A stretch of DNA of 9,787 nucleotides from an uncultured Clostridia bacterium (GTDB lineage Bacteria; Bacillota; Clostridia; Christensenellales; Aristaeellaceae): positions 1 through 9,787 of the forward strand of contig CAKUFI010000090.1 of NCBI GenBank assembly GCA_934647305.1, in the 5' to 3' direction. Each line of letters opens with the position of its first letter. Position 1 is the first letter of the stretch. This document shows, one piece after another, positions 1 through 6,399 of this stretch. The notes beneath the pieces are model-generated. The model was not told the origin of the DNA, made no database searches, and saw nothing but the letters and a program-made list of their open reading frames with translations. Both the position numbers and the translations under genes were made by a program.

Positions 1-17
1 AAAACCCAAAGGGTTTT
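1..17. terminator. possible intrinsic terminator of an upstream gene
   Basis: A perfect 7-bp stem, AAAACCC-AAA-GGGTTTT, begins at the window edge. It has A residues on the left and T residues on the right, so it could act in either direction. The stem has only three G-C pairs and the upstream gene is not visible, so this is a weak call. Confidence 0.35.
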
Positions 18-209
18 CAGCCTCCCTGCCACCCTCACCAGTCTCCGCTAAAAATCAAAGATTTTTCGGGCGCGGAGCCTGCAGGGAAACGATTTTTGCT
101 CTGGAAAATGGGATTTACAAAAACCGCCCCGTGCCCACGCTATATATTTGCACTGCCCGAGTCGGCAACGCCGACAAAAGTTTTTCGGAGAATTTCGGAA
201 AACCAGAGA

Positions 210-240
210 AATTGGGGACTCTAATCTATGGTCCCCAATT
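210..240. repeat. perfect 10-bp inverted repeat
   Basis: AATTGGGGAC (210-219) is matched by GTCCCCAATT (231-240) across an 11-base spacer. There is no T-run after it, so it is not a standard terminator. No reading frame crosses it convincingly. It may be part of a dispersed palindromic element or an RNA stem. Confidence 0.6.
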
Positions 241-435
241 TCGTGTGTTGCCCGGCGGTAGCCAGTGGGTGTCGGCCCTGCCGACCGGCAGCAAGTGGAG
301 CCGGGCACTGCCCGGTCGAAAGGGCTGCGGCCCTCTCGAGCTCTCCCGGGGTTTTGACAAGCTGAACGTTCCTTTTTTTCCCGTGCGAATTGTTCTGCGT
401 TTGCGGTAAATTCTGTGGAAACTTCGGCTTTTTGC

Positions 436-464
436 TTGCCTTCCGGGGCGCAATTTGCTATGAT
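436..464 (+). promoter_or_regulatory. purA promoter (sigma-A type, extended -10)
   Basis: A -35 box TTGCCT (436-441) is followed by a 17-base spacer and a -10 box TATGAT (459-464). TG at 456-457 gives the extended -10 form TGnTATGAT. Transcription should start near 470, leaving a leader of about 75 bases before the purA start. That leader opens with a small GC-rich stem (TGCGCG/CGCGCA, 470-489). Confidence 0.6.
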
Positions 465-546
465 AACAGTGCGCGTTCAGGCGCGCGCATATTATAGAAT
501 GTTTTTATCGCAACCCGACCGAATGTACGGAATTGGAGGCTTTTAT

Positions 547-1824
547 ATGACCCATTGCGCAATCGTAGGCATCAACTGGGGCGACGAGGGAAAGGGCCGC
601 ATGGTGGACTACCTGGCCGAAAACTACGACGTCGTCATCCGCTATCAGGGCGGCAACAACGCCGGCCACACGGTGGTCAACGAGTACGGCGAGTTCAAGC
701 TGAACCTGCTGCCCTCGGGCATTTTCCGCCCGGAGAAGATCAACCTGCTGGGCGCGGGCACGGTCATCGACCTGAAGCACCTGTGCGGCGAGATCGACCG
801 GCTGCGCAGTCAGGGCGTCGTCATCACGCCGGACAACCTGAAGATTTCCGACCGCGCGATGATGGTGCTGCCCTTCCACCCGCTGCAGGACAAGCTGGAG
901 GAGCTGCGCCTGGGCAAGGACAGCTACGGCTCCACGCTGCGCGGCATCTCCCCGATCTACGGCGACAAATACATGAAAAAGGCGCTGGAGATGGGCGACC
1001 TGCTCTATCCCGAATCGCTCAAAAAGCACCTGCACAAGCTGATCGACTGGAAGAACGCGGTCTTCTCTCAGGCCTATAACCAGCCGCCGATCGACTTCGA
1101 CGAGACCATGGCCTGGATCGAGCAGTACGGCTCCCAGCTGCGCCCCTACATCGTGGACGCGGGCGAGCTGCTGGAGGCGGCCGAGGCCCAGGGCAAGGAG
1201 TTCCTCTTCGAGGCCCAGTTGGGCGCGCTGCGCGACATCGACTACGGCATCTACCCCTTCTCCTCGTCCTCTTCCCCGCTGGCGGCATACGCGCCCTGCG
1301 GCTGCGGCTATCCCAGCGTGAAGGTGAACCGCGTGGTGGGCGTGGCCAAGGCCTATTCCACCTGCGTGGGCGAAGGCCCGTTCGTGGGCGAGCTGACCGG
1401 CGACGAGGCGCACGACCTGCGCGAGGCCGGCCATGAGTACGGCGCGGCGACCGGCAGACCGAGGCGCGTGGCCTGGCTCGACCTGGTGGCCACCCGTCAC
1501 GGCGTGAAGCTGCAGGGCGCGACCGAGCTGGCCCTGACCAAGCTGGACGTGCTGAGCTACCTCGACCGCATCCCGGTGTGCGTCGCCTATGAAAAGGCCG
1601 ACGGAACCCGCACCGAGCGCTTCCCCTACACCCCCGAGCTTTCCGCCTGCAAGCCGGTGTACGAATACCTGCCCGGCTGGCACTGCGATATTTCCGCCTG
1701 CCGCCGCTTCAAGGATCTGCCCCAGGCCGCGCAGGACTACGTGCTCTACTGCGAAAAGCAGCTTTGCTGCCCGATCCCCTTCGTCTCCGTGGGCGCCGAG
1801 CGCGATCAGCTGATTATTCGCTGA
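547..1824 (+). CDS. purA: adenylosuccinate synthetase, clostridial-type
   Basis: This cytosolic enzyme joins IMP and aspartate with GTP to make adenylosuccinate, the committed step to AMP. The 425-residue product has the usual family length. Visible motifs are WGDEGKG (11-17, with D13 and K16), GGNNAGHT (35-42, with H41), the GDK after the IMP loop (139-141), EYGAATGRPRR (297-307) and LTKLDVL (330-336). Several stretches differ from the E. coli enzyme, notably STLRGISPIYGDK and FEAQLGALRDIDYGIYP. These resemble the PurA branch I recall from Lachnospiraceae and relatives, so I read it as functional. The start is fixed by GGAGG at 535-539, seven bases before the ATG. An in-frame start at 415 would put coding sequence across the promoter and is rejected. 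The gene is probably co-transcribed with the regulator 22 bases downstream. Confidence 0.93.
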   Translation: MTHCAIVGINWGDEGKGRMVDYLAENYDVVIRYQGGNNAGHTVVNEYGEFKLNLLPSGIFRPEKINLLGAGTVIDLKHLCGEIDRLRSQGVVITPDNLKISDRAMMVLPFHPLQDKLEELRLGKDSYGSTLRGISPIYGDKYMKKALEMGDLLYPESLKKHLHKLIDWKNAVFSQAYNQPPIDFDETMAWIEQYGSQLRPYIVDAGELLEAAEAQGKEFLFEAQLGALRDIDYGIYPFSSSSSPLAAYAPCGCGYPSVKVNRVVGVAKAYSTCVGEGPFVGELTGDEAHDLREAGHEYGAATGRPRRVAWLDLVATRHGVKLQGATELALTKLDVLSYLDRIPVCVAYEKADGTRTERFPYTPELSACKPVYEYLPGWHCDISACRRFKDLPQAAQDYVLYCEKQLCCPIPFVSVGAERDQLIIR

Positions 1825-1846
1825 GCCTTTTTCAGGAGGAACCCCT

Positions 1847-2563
1847 ATGACCCGTTTAGGTGAAACCATCAAGGCGGCGCGCCTGAAGGCCAAAATGACC
1901 CCCAAGGCGCTGGCCCGCAAGTGCGGCGTGTCCGAGTCCTTCGTCAACGAAGTCGAGCAGGGCCGCCGAATCCTGTCCGATGACCAGGCGCAGCGCATGC
2001 TGAAGGTGCTGGGCGTGTCCAACCCGGTCTCCACCGAGCTGGAGGTGGCCAGCGAGCCCGAGTTCACGCCCCCGCCGCGTCCCCGCCCCTACGTCATGCC
2101 GGTGCGCGAGCCCTCACAGCCCTCCCCCACCCGCGAGGAGCAGGAGGCCACCCAGAAGGCCACCGACGCCTGGCTCGACGCGCTGGGCGGCGTGGTCAAG
2201 CGCGTGCCCATCATGGGCGCGGACGGCGTGGTGATCGACCACCGCCTGCTGCCGGTCATCGGCGGCCGCATCGAGGGCGGCAACCCCGACAAGGTGATCT
2301 ACTTCCGCGTCGAGGACGACGAGCTGCGCGGCTTCCGCATCCACGCGGGCGACCTGCTGCTCACCGTGCCCACCGCCACCCCGGTCGACGACGCGATCAT
2401 GCTCATCGAGCTGAACGGCAAACGCGCCGTGCGCAAGATCAAGAAGCTGGACGGCGGCAAGCTGCTGCTGCAGACCTACGACCATGCGCTGCGCCTGGAC
2501 ACTGTGGAGCTCAAAAACGTGCTGATTCTGGGCCGCTGCGTGCGCCTGGAGACTCAGCTGTAA
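1847..2563 (+). CDS. XRE-type regulator with degenerate S24/LexA-like C-terminal domain
   Basis: The 238-residue protein starts with a helix-turn-helix of the Xre/Cro class (about 4-58; ALARKCGVSESFVNEVEQGRR). A proline-rich linker follows (about 71-94). The C-terminal half (about 118-238) resembles the beta-rich fold of S24 peptidases: VEDDELRGFRIHAGDLLL at 155-172, KRAVRKIKKL at 192-201, then a final ILGRCVRLE strand. In active LexA-type proteins the first motif has a catalytic serine (V-x-D-S-M type); here the equivalent position is E159. Self-cleavage is therefore unlikely and the domain may serve for dimerisation or ligand sensing. AGGAGG at 1834-1839 supports the ATG. Closeness to purA suggests co-expression, perhaps regulation of purine genes, but no target can be named. 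Confidence 0.8.
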   Translation: MTRLGETIKAARLKAKMTPKALARKCGVSESFVNEVEQGRRILSDDQAQRMLKVLGVSNPVSTELEVASEPEFTPPPRPRPYVMPVREPSQPSPTREEQEATQKATDAWLDALGGVVKRVPIMGADGVVIDHRLLPVIGGRIEGGNPDKVIYFRVEDDELRGFRIHAGDLLLTVPTATPVDDAIMLIELNGKRAVRKIKKLDGGKLLLQTYDHALRLDTVELKNVLILGRCVRLETQL

Positions 2564-2570
2564 AAAAACA

Positions 2571-2608
2571 ACGGCCCTGTGCTGCGTTTCCGCGCGGCGC
2601 AGGGCTGT
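2571..2608. terminator. strong hairpin after the purA-regulator operon
   Basis: A 16-bp stem with three or so G-T pairs joins 2571-2586 to 2593-2608 with a six-base loop, immediately after the stop codon. In plus orientation the hairpin is preceded by an A-run (about 2562-2568) and not followed by a good T-run. In minus orientation it is followed by TGTTTTTTT, a textbook intrinsic terminator. It may therefore be bidirectional, or mainly block transcription coming from the right. Confidence 0.7.
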
Positions 2609-2672
2609 CATTGAATCTGTGCCGCGCGGCCATTGGAGCCCGCGGGGCGAAATTTGGGGGAGGCGCTCAGAG

Positions 2673-3431
2673 ATGGTTTTGTGCTTTTCGGGAACCGGCA
2701 ACAGCCGTTATATCGCGGGGCGAATTGCGGAGGCACTGCGGGATGAAACGGTTGACCTGAACGCAAAAATCAGGGCAAACGACCATTCCCGGCTGCAGAC
2801 AGGGCGCGATGTAATCGTCGCTGCGCCCACATACGCGTGGCGTATTCCGCGGATCGTATCCGAATGGCTCGACAAAACGGAATTGGCCGGTGCGCAGCGC
2901 ATATGGTTTGTGATGGACTGCGGCGGCGAGATCGGAAACGCGGCGAAATACAACCGCCGGCTCGCCGATCGAAAGCGCCTGCGCTACATGGGTACGGCGC
3001 AAATCGTCATGCCGGAGAACTATATTGCCATGTTTAACGCGCCGGAGCCTGAAAAAGCCAGGGAAATTGTCCGAAAAGCGGAACCGGTTCTCGACGCCGT
3101 CCTTGTGCAGCTCAAAGCGGGGCAGCCCTTTGCCGCGCCCCGGAACAATCTATACGACCGCGTGATGAGCGGCCCGGTAAACCCCGTGTTTTACCGTTTT
3201 TTTGTCAAAGCCTCGCCCTTTCACGCGAATGACGCCTGCGTCGGATGCGGGCTCTGCGCCAGAAACTGCCCGATGAACAACATCAGAATCGAGAACGGGA
3301 GGCCGGTATGGGGCAGGGAATGCACGCACTGCATGGCCTGTATCTGCTATTGCCCGACGAAGGCAATCGAGTACGGAAAGAAGAGCGTCGGAAAGCCGCG
3401 TTACCACTTTGAACAGCTGAAGATGCAATAG
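2673..3431 (+). CDS. EFR1-type flavodoxin/ferredoxin fusion protein
   Basis: The 252-residue protein has an N-terminal flavodoxin-like domain (1 to about 165) opening with the FMN phosphate loop FSGTGNSRYIA (5-15) and a second flavin-loop candidate APTYAWRIPR (51-60). The C-terminal part holds two four-cysteine [4Fe-4S] motifs: C189, C192, C195, C199 followed by P, and C217, C220, C223, C227 followed by P. This is the layout of EFR1-family proteins, presumed cytosolic electron carriers in anaerobes; the partners are unknown. The ATG at 2673 has GGGGGAGG nine bases upstream; an in-frame ATG at 2619 lies near the preceding hairpin and lacks a ribosome site. By eye its codon use is less GC-rich at third positions than purA or rex, which hints at separate acquisition. 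It is a single-gene unit facing the next gene. Confidence 0.88.
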   Translation: MVLCFSGTGNSRYIAGRIAEALRDETVDLNAKIRANDHSRLQTGRDVIVAAPTYAWRIPRIVSEWLDKTELAGAQRIWFVMDCGGEIGNAAKYNRRLADRKRLRYMGTAQIVMPENYIAMFNAPEPEKAREIVRKAEPVLDAVLVQLKAGQPFAAPRNNLYDRVMSGPVNPVFYRFFVKASPFHANDACVGCGLCARNCPMNNIRIENGRPVWGRECTHCMACICYCPTKAIEYGKKSVGKPRYHFEQLKMQ

Positions 3432-3454
3432 TCGTCAAAACGGCCTGCGCCAAA

Positions 3455-3497
3455 ACACCCCGCGTCCTGCGTCCCGAAAGCGCATGATGCGGGGTGT
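3455..3497. terminator. hairpin between convergent genes
   Basis: ACACCCCGC (3455-3463) pairs perfectly with GCGGGGTGT (3489-3497). A smaller TGCG/CGCA stem sits inside. On the minus strand the stem is followed by TTTT, so it suits the membrane flavodoxin gene best. Its position between convergent genes suggests it serves both. Confidence 0.55.
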
Positions 3498-3554
3498 CTG
3501 TCTGATGGCAGGACGCTGCGCGGATCAGCGCCGCTTTCCGGCGGGCGTCCTCCC

Positions 3555-4478
3555 CTACCGGATGATCTCCTCGCGCACCCGGCGGCCGCGGCGGAAGCAG
3601 ATGCTGCGCAGGCCGGTTCGCCTGAGGCCCAGCATCGCGTCCATCTCGTCGGCCACGCGCGCATAGCGGAGCTTCTGATAGTGCACCAGCACGTAGTCCG
3701 CCTCGCGAATCCGTCCGGCCGCCTGGCGGCAGAAGGCACGCACCGGCGCGGCCAGGTCGAACACCCAGATGGGCGAGCAGATGGTCACGTGGTCGTAGTC
3801 TTCCAGGCGCTCCGGCAGGGCCTTCAGCGGCATCTCCCAGCGATGCATTCCGAACCGGCCGCACCACCAGAAGCCCAGCGTACCCTCCGTGCGCTCGCTC
3901 GTGCGCAGCTCAAACACCTGCGCGCCGGTGCGGTCCGCCTCCTCAAGCGCTGCCTGACGCACCGCGCCCAGCCGGGAAAAGTACACCACCAGGCGCTTCT
4001 CATTCGTTCCAACCCGGTCGTATCGGCGAAGGTAGGAGGCGAATTCCTCCTGCCTGGAAAACACCCAGGCCGCATAGCCGGTCGCCGCCTGCGCCAGGCC
4101 GAACAGGAAAAACGATATGTCCATGAAATTGGCCGGGAACATGTAGAACTGGATGCAAATCCACAGCATCAGCGTCACGCCGAACACGCCGCCCAGCACC
4201 GCGCCCGACCGCCTGTCCATCAGCAGCAGCGCCGCCGCGGTCAGGTTGGTCAGGCCGTTGACGATCAGCAGCGCCCAACCAGAAAAGGTGAAGTCCTGAA
4301 ACACGACCTGCGCAAACGGCAGCTTTTGAAAGTAGGGCAGCATCGCGTCCATGCCCATGATCCGGCCCGACGGGTCGATCAGCATGCACAGCGCGCCTGC
4401 CACCGCGCCCAGGCCAATAAACAGCGTCCAAAACAGCAGCCACCCCCGCGCCACACGGTATCGCGAGTGTCTTTTCAT
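3555..4478 (-). CDS. membrane-anchored flavodoxin-like protein, function unknown
   Basis: The 307-residue product has two parts. The first 140 residues hold about four membrane helices (roughly 13-34, 65-87, 92-114 and 118-140), with a basic N-terminus (MKRHSRYRVARG). Residues about 161-300 look like a flavodoxin fold: KRLVVYFSRLGAVRQAA (161-177) as first strand and phosphate loop, and DYDHVTICSPIWVFDLAAP (228-245) as the strand and loop usually contacting flavin. The first loop reads SRLGAVRQ where FMN-binding relatives have S-R-T-G-N-T-like residues, so FMN binding is uncertain. The ATG at 4478 has AGGAAGG eight bases upstream and a TATAAT box further up. I do not recognise a named family. 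It may be a membrane-associated electron carrier, possibly paired with the neighbouring EFR1-type protein; that is inference. Confidence 0.75.
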   Translation of the reverse strand: MKRHSRYRVARGWLLFWTLFIGLGAVAGALCMLIDPSGRIMGMDAMLPYFQKLPFAQVVFQDFTFSGWALLIVNGLTNLTAAALLLMDRRSGAVLGGVFGVTLMLWICIQFYMFPANFMDISFFLFGLAQAATGYAAWVFSRQEEFASYLRRYDRVGTNEKRLVVYFSRLGAVRQAALEEADRTGAQVFELRTSERTEGTLGFWWCGRFGMHRWEMPLKALPERLEDYDHVTICSPIWVFDLAAPVRAFCRQAAGRIREADYVLVHYQKLRYARVADEMDAMLGLRRTGLRSICFRRGRRVREEIIR

Positions 4479-4520
4479 CCTCTGTACCTTCCTCTCCGCG
4501 TCCTCTTTGAAATCGCTTTT

Positions 4521-4549
4521 ATTATAACCGCTTTCGCGTCATTTTTCAT
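4521..4549 (-). promoter_or_regulatory. promoter of the membrane flavodoxin gene
   Basis: Reading leftward, ATGAAA (4544-4549) serves as -35, with a 17-base spacer and a perfect TATAAT (4521-4526). The start codon is about 43 bases further on. The -35 matches consensus at four of six positions. Confidence 0.5.
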
Positions 4550-4612
4550 TAGAGCGGCATTATAGCCGCGCCAGAAAACGCCTGAGGTGACTGCCTTGAA
4601 GAAGCGTTCGGC

Positions 4613-5083
4613 TTACCGGAAGGCGAACTCCGCATCCCAGTCAAAGCCGCCGCTCGCCTCGAGGGACTGCAGCCAGTGCGTGCACCACGCCGGCGTAAGC
4701 GCCCGCTCAACCCGGTCGACGCCGGGGATATAGGGCTTGACGTCCAGCACCGCGCTGCCGGGCAATGCGTCGAGCCAGGTCAGTTCGATCACCCCCGCCC
4801 GTTCATCCACGGAAATGACCTCCGCCGTGGACAGCGCGATGGGATTCGGTCTTTCGGGCGAGCGCGTCGCGAACACGCCAAGCGCCTCCGGGCCGCGCGC
4901 GTAGGGCTTCTTTTCCACAGTCTTTCCCCGCCCTTCCGGGGTATCGCAGCCGTCCAGCCAGTAGAGCACCTGCACGTGGCCGCAGCTCTCCAGCCCCTTC
5001 AGGCCGCTTCGCCACGCCTCGTCCAGCACGATTCTCGTTTCATCGCCTTCCGATTCAATCCTTCTGATGGGAAATACCTTCAT
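4613..5083 (-). CDS. trmO: tRNA (N6-threonylcarbamoyladenosine37-N6)-methyltransferase
   Basis: This protein belongs to the TrmO/YaeB (UPF0066) family. E. coli TrmO uses S-adenosylmethionine to methylate t6A37 to m6t6A37, mainly in tRNA-Thr. The 156-residue product carries the family signature VFATRSPERPNPIALS (70-85) and LDALPGSAVLDVKPYIP (104-120). It contains little beyond this core domain, so it lacks the C-terminal extension of E. coli TrmO. The start at 5083 has AGGAGG seven bases upstream; an in-frame ATG at 5191 would run through the promoter and the preceding terminator and is rejected. It has its own promoter, but lies next to tsaE-tsaB-rimI, whose products make or accompany t6A. 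Substrate assignment rests on family and context. Confidence 0.85.
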   Translation of the reverse strand: MKVFPIRRIESEGDETRIVLDEAWRSGLKGLESCGHVQVLYWLDGCDTPEGRGKTVEKKPYARGPEALGVFATRSPERPNPIALSTAEVISVDERAGVIELTWLDALPGSAVLDVKPYIPGVDRVERALTPAWCTHWLQSLEASGGFDWDAEFAFR

Positions 5084-5109
5084 CCGTGAACCTCCTGAAA
5101 ATGTTCTCA

Positions 5110-5121
5110 TCAAGCGCTTGA
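5110..5121. promoter_or_regulatory. 12-bp perfect palindrome in the trmO leader
   Basis: TCAAGCGCTTGA lies between the -10 box and the ribosome binding site of trmO, close to the expected transcription start. The position fits an operator, but no regulator is identified. Confidence 0.35.
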
Positions 5122-5129
5122 CAGGCTCC

Positions 5130-5157
5130 ATTATACGCTTTGTTTGGGATACTTCAA
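5130..5157 (-). promoter_or_regulatory. trmO promoter
   Basis: Reading leftward, TTGAAG (5152-5157) is followed by a 16-base spacer and a perfect TATAAT (5130-5135). It sits between the rimI terminator and the trmO start, so trmO appears to be an independent unit. Confidence 0.65.
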
Positions 5158-5172
5158 CCCCCAGATTGATCG

Positions 5173-5203
5173 AAAAACCTCCGGGACGCATTCGTCTCGG
5201 AGG
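5173..5203 (-). terminator. intrinsic terminator after rimI
   Basis: On the minus strand an 11-bp stem (5203-5193 with 5188-5178, one A-C mismatch) closes a four-base AATG loop and runs directly into TTTTT (5177-5173). It lies 10 bases after the rimI stop and ends the ribU-tsaE-tsaB-rimI operon. Confidence 0.85.
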
Positions 5204-5212
5204 CGATTTCTG

Positions 5213-5704
5213 TTATTCGGCAGGCTCCCGCCGGAGGAAGGGATCGTTGTCGGGATTGCCCTCGGGCAGGTGCTGGTTGAGCATGATCAGCGCATCCTCA
5301 ATACCCTGATAAAAGCGCTTGCGGTAGCCCACGTCGATGAAGCCCACCTTGTGATAGAGGTTCTGGGCGACCGCGTTCGAGCGGCGGCACTCGAGCGTCA
5401 CGTAATTCATGCCTGAATCGGCACACAGCTGCAAAAGCGCGCGCGTCACCCGCTCGCCGAAGCCCCGGCCTCGGGCCTCGGGCCGAACGGCGATGTTGGT
5501 GATCTGGCCCTCGTCCAGCACCAGCCACACGCCGGCAAAGGCCTGGACGGCGCCGTCCTCCTTGAGCAGCAGGTACCTCGCGCAGGGGTTAGTCAGCTCC
5601 TTTTCAAAGGCGTCGCGCGACCAGGGCTCCAGGTCGAAGGATGCCCGTTCGATCTCCGTGACCTGGTCGAGGTCAGATTCGGTCATCAGTGTGATTTCCG
5701 TCAT
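5213..5704 (-). CDS. rimI: ribosomal protein alanine N-acetyltransferase, GNAT family
   Basis: The 163-residue GNAT protein has the acetyl-CoA-binding motif IAVRPEARGRGFG (71-83), then LECRRSNAVAQNLYHKVGF (104-122) and a late EDALIM (136-141), all typical of bacterial RimI. In E. coli RimI acetylates the N-terminal alanine of ribosomal protein S18; the Gram-positive target is less certain. Its ATG overlaps the tsaB stop in an ATGA junction (5701-5704), which suggests translational coupling. The order tsaE-tsaB-rimI is a common cluster in Bacillota and supports the name. tsaD, often next, is absent here because a terminator and trmO follow. Confidence 0.88.
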   Translation of the reverse strand: MTEITLMTESDLDQVTEIERASFDLEPWSRDAFEKELTNPCARYLLLKEDGAVQAFAGVWLVLDEGQITNIAVRPEARGRGFGERVTRALLQLCADSGMNYVTLECRRSNAVAQNLYHKVGFIDVGYRKRFYQGIEDALIMLNQHLPEGNPDNDPFLRREPAE

Positions 5705-6399
5705 TGCGCTTCCCTTTCCCGGCGCTCCCGCTCGGCCTGGGACAGGCGCAGATAGACCGGCTCCAGCGCGTGGGAGGGCACGGCCTCAGCCGCTCGTTTT
5801 TCGGCCAGGTAGCAGCCGGCGGCGGCGCGCAGGTAGCACAGATGCGCGGGGGCGGCGACGGCGCGGTCGCCCAGCAGCTCGCGCAGGCGGGGGAAGTGCA
5901 CCCTCAGCCCGTCGCCCAGGAACAGCAGGCGCTCGCCCTGGGGCAGCTGCGCGGCGAACTCATCCAGCGCGACGGCCTGCATGGGCAGCACCTCGACCGG
6001 CAGCTCACCCTCCCGGAAGCGGTAGGCGGCGGCGTAGACCTGGGCGCGGCGCGCGTCCAGTATCGGGCAGATCACGCCGTCGAAGCCGAACGCCCCGGCG
6101 GCCAGCGCCTCGAGCGAGGAAACGGCCACGACCGGCTTATTCCAGGCGTGCGCCAGCCCCTTGACGGTGCACACGCCGATGCGCACCCCGGTAAAGGAGC
6201 CCGGCCCGGCAACCGCGGCGAACAGGTCGATATCCTTCGGCTCAATGCCCGCCGCCGAGAGGATGTCGTCCACCATAGGCAGCGAGGTCTCGCTGTGGGT
6301 CAGGCCGTGCGAGGCGGTGATTTCGTGGGTGATCGCGCCGTCCTGCATGAGCGCCGCGCCGGCGACCGGGCCGGTGGTATCAATGCACAGGATGTTCAT
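5701..6399 (-). CDS. tsaB: tRNA threonylcarbamoyladenosine biosynthesis protein TsaB
   Basis: TsaB is an ASKHA-fold pseudo-enzyme that dimerises with TsaD and, with TsaE and TsaC/TsaC2, makes t6A37 in ANN-decoding tRNAs in the cytosol. The 232-residue product begins MNILCIDTTG, as the family does, and contains AGPGSFTGVRIG in its first third, the ILDARRAQVYAA segment and the C-terminal EPVYLRLSQAERER stretch. The start at 6399 has GGGGGGAAGG just upstream. An in-frame ATG 13 codons earlier lies deep inside tsaE and lacks the family start. The gene overlaps the end of tsaE by 20 bases and rimI by four, so the three are one transcript. Confidence 0.92.
   Translation of the reverse strand: MNILCIDTTGPVAGAALMQDGAITHEITASHGLTHSETSLPMVDDILSAAGIEPKDIDLFAAVAGPGSFTGVRIGVCTVKGLAHAWNKPVVAVSSLEALAAGAFGFDGVICPILDARRAQVYAAAYRFREGELPVEVLPMQAVALDEFAAQLPQGERLLFLGDGLRVHFPRLRELLGDRAVAAPAHLCYLRAAAGCYLAEKRAAEAVPSHALEPVYLRLSQAERERREREAQ

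Larger units (their letters stand above)
1..546. other. non-coding, hairpin-rich region upstream of purA
   Basis: No convincing gene lies here; short open frames on both strands lack family features and good ribosome binding sites. The sequence is dense in inverted repeats. Two 7-bp arms with an AAA loop occur at 1-17 and 50-66, the second enclosed by CTCCGC/GCGGAG (43-48/72-77). GTCGGC-NNN-GCCGAC occurs twice with different loops (161-175 and 271-285). A perfect 10-bp stem spans 210-240. TGCCCGGC/GCCGGGCA pairs 249-256 with 300-307, and CCGGGC-ACT-GCCCGG lies at 301-315. GCACTGCCCG is repeated directly at 150-159 and 305-314. From about 360 the sequence becomes ordinary AT-richer promoter DNA. 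It could be a dispersed intergenic repeat or a structured RNA; the sequence alone does not decide. Confidence 0.6.

Noticed and set aside
354..359. Consensus TTGACA as a -35 box for purA
   Set aside because: No acceptable -10 box lies 16-18 bases downstream; the TTGCCT/TATGAT pair at 436-464 is better.
48..453. Short open frames on both strands upstream of purA
   Set aside because: They overlap each other and the hairpins, have no convincing ribosome sites, and resemble no family I know.
415..546. Upstream in-frame extension of purA
   Set aside because: It would place coding sequence across the promoter; the ATG at 547 has the ribosome site and the family start.
505..2067. Long minus-strand open frame of 520 codons
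   Set aside because: It is antisense to purA and the regulator gene; long shadow frames are expected in GC-rich coding DNA, and its product is low-complexity (A, V, G, L, Q and H rich) with no recognisable motif.
3681..4565. Plus-strand open frame of 294 codons
   Set aside because: Antisense to the membrane flavodoxin gene; rich in Arg, His and Gln, with no domain and no ribosome site.
4573..4608. Terminator after trmO
   Set aside because: Only a 5-bp AACGC/GCGTT stem with a long, poorly paired loop before TTTT; too weak to call.
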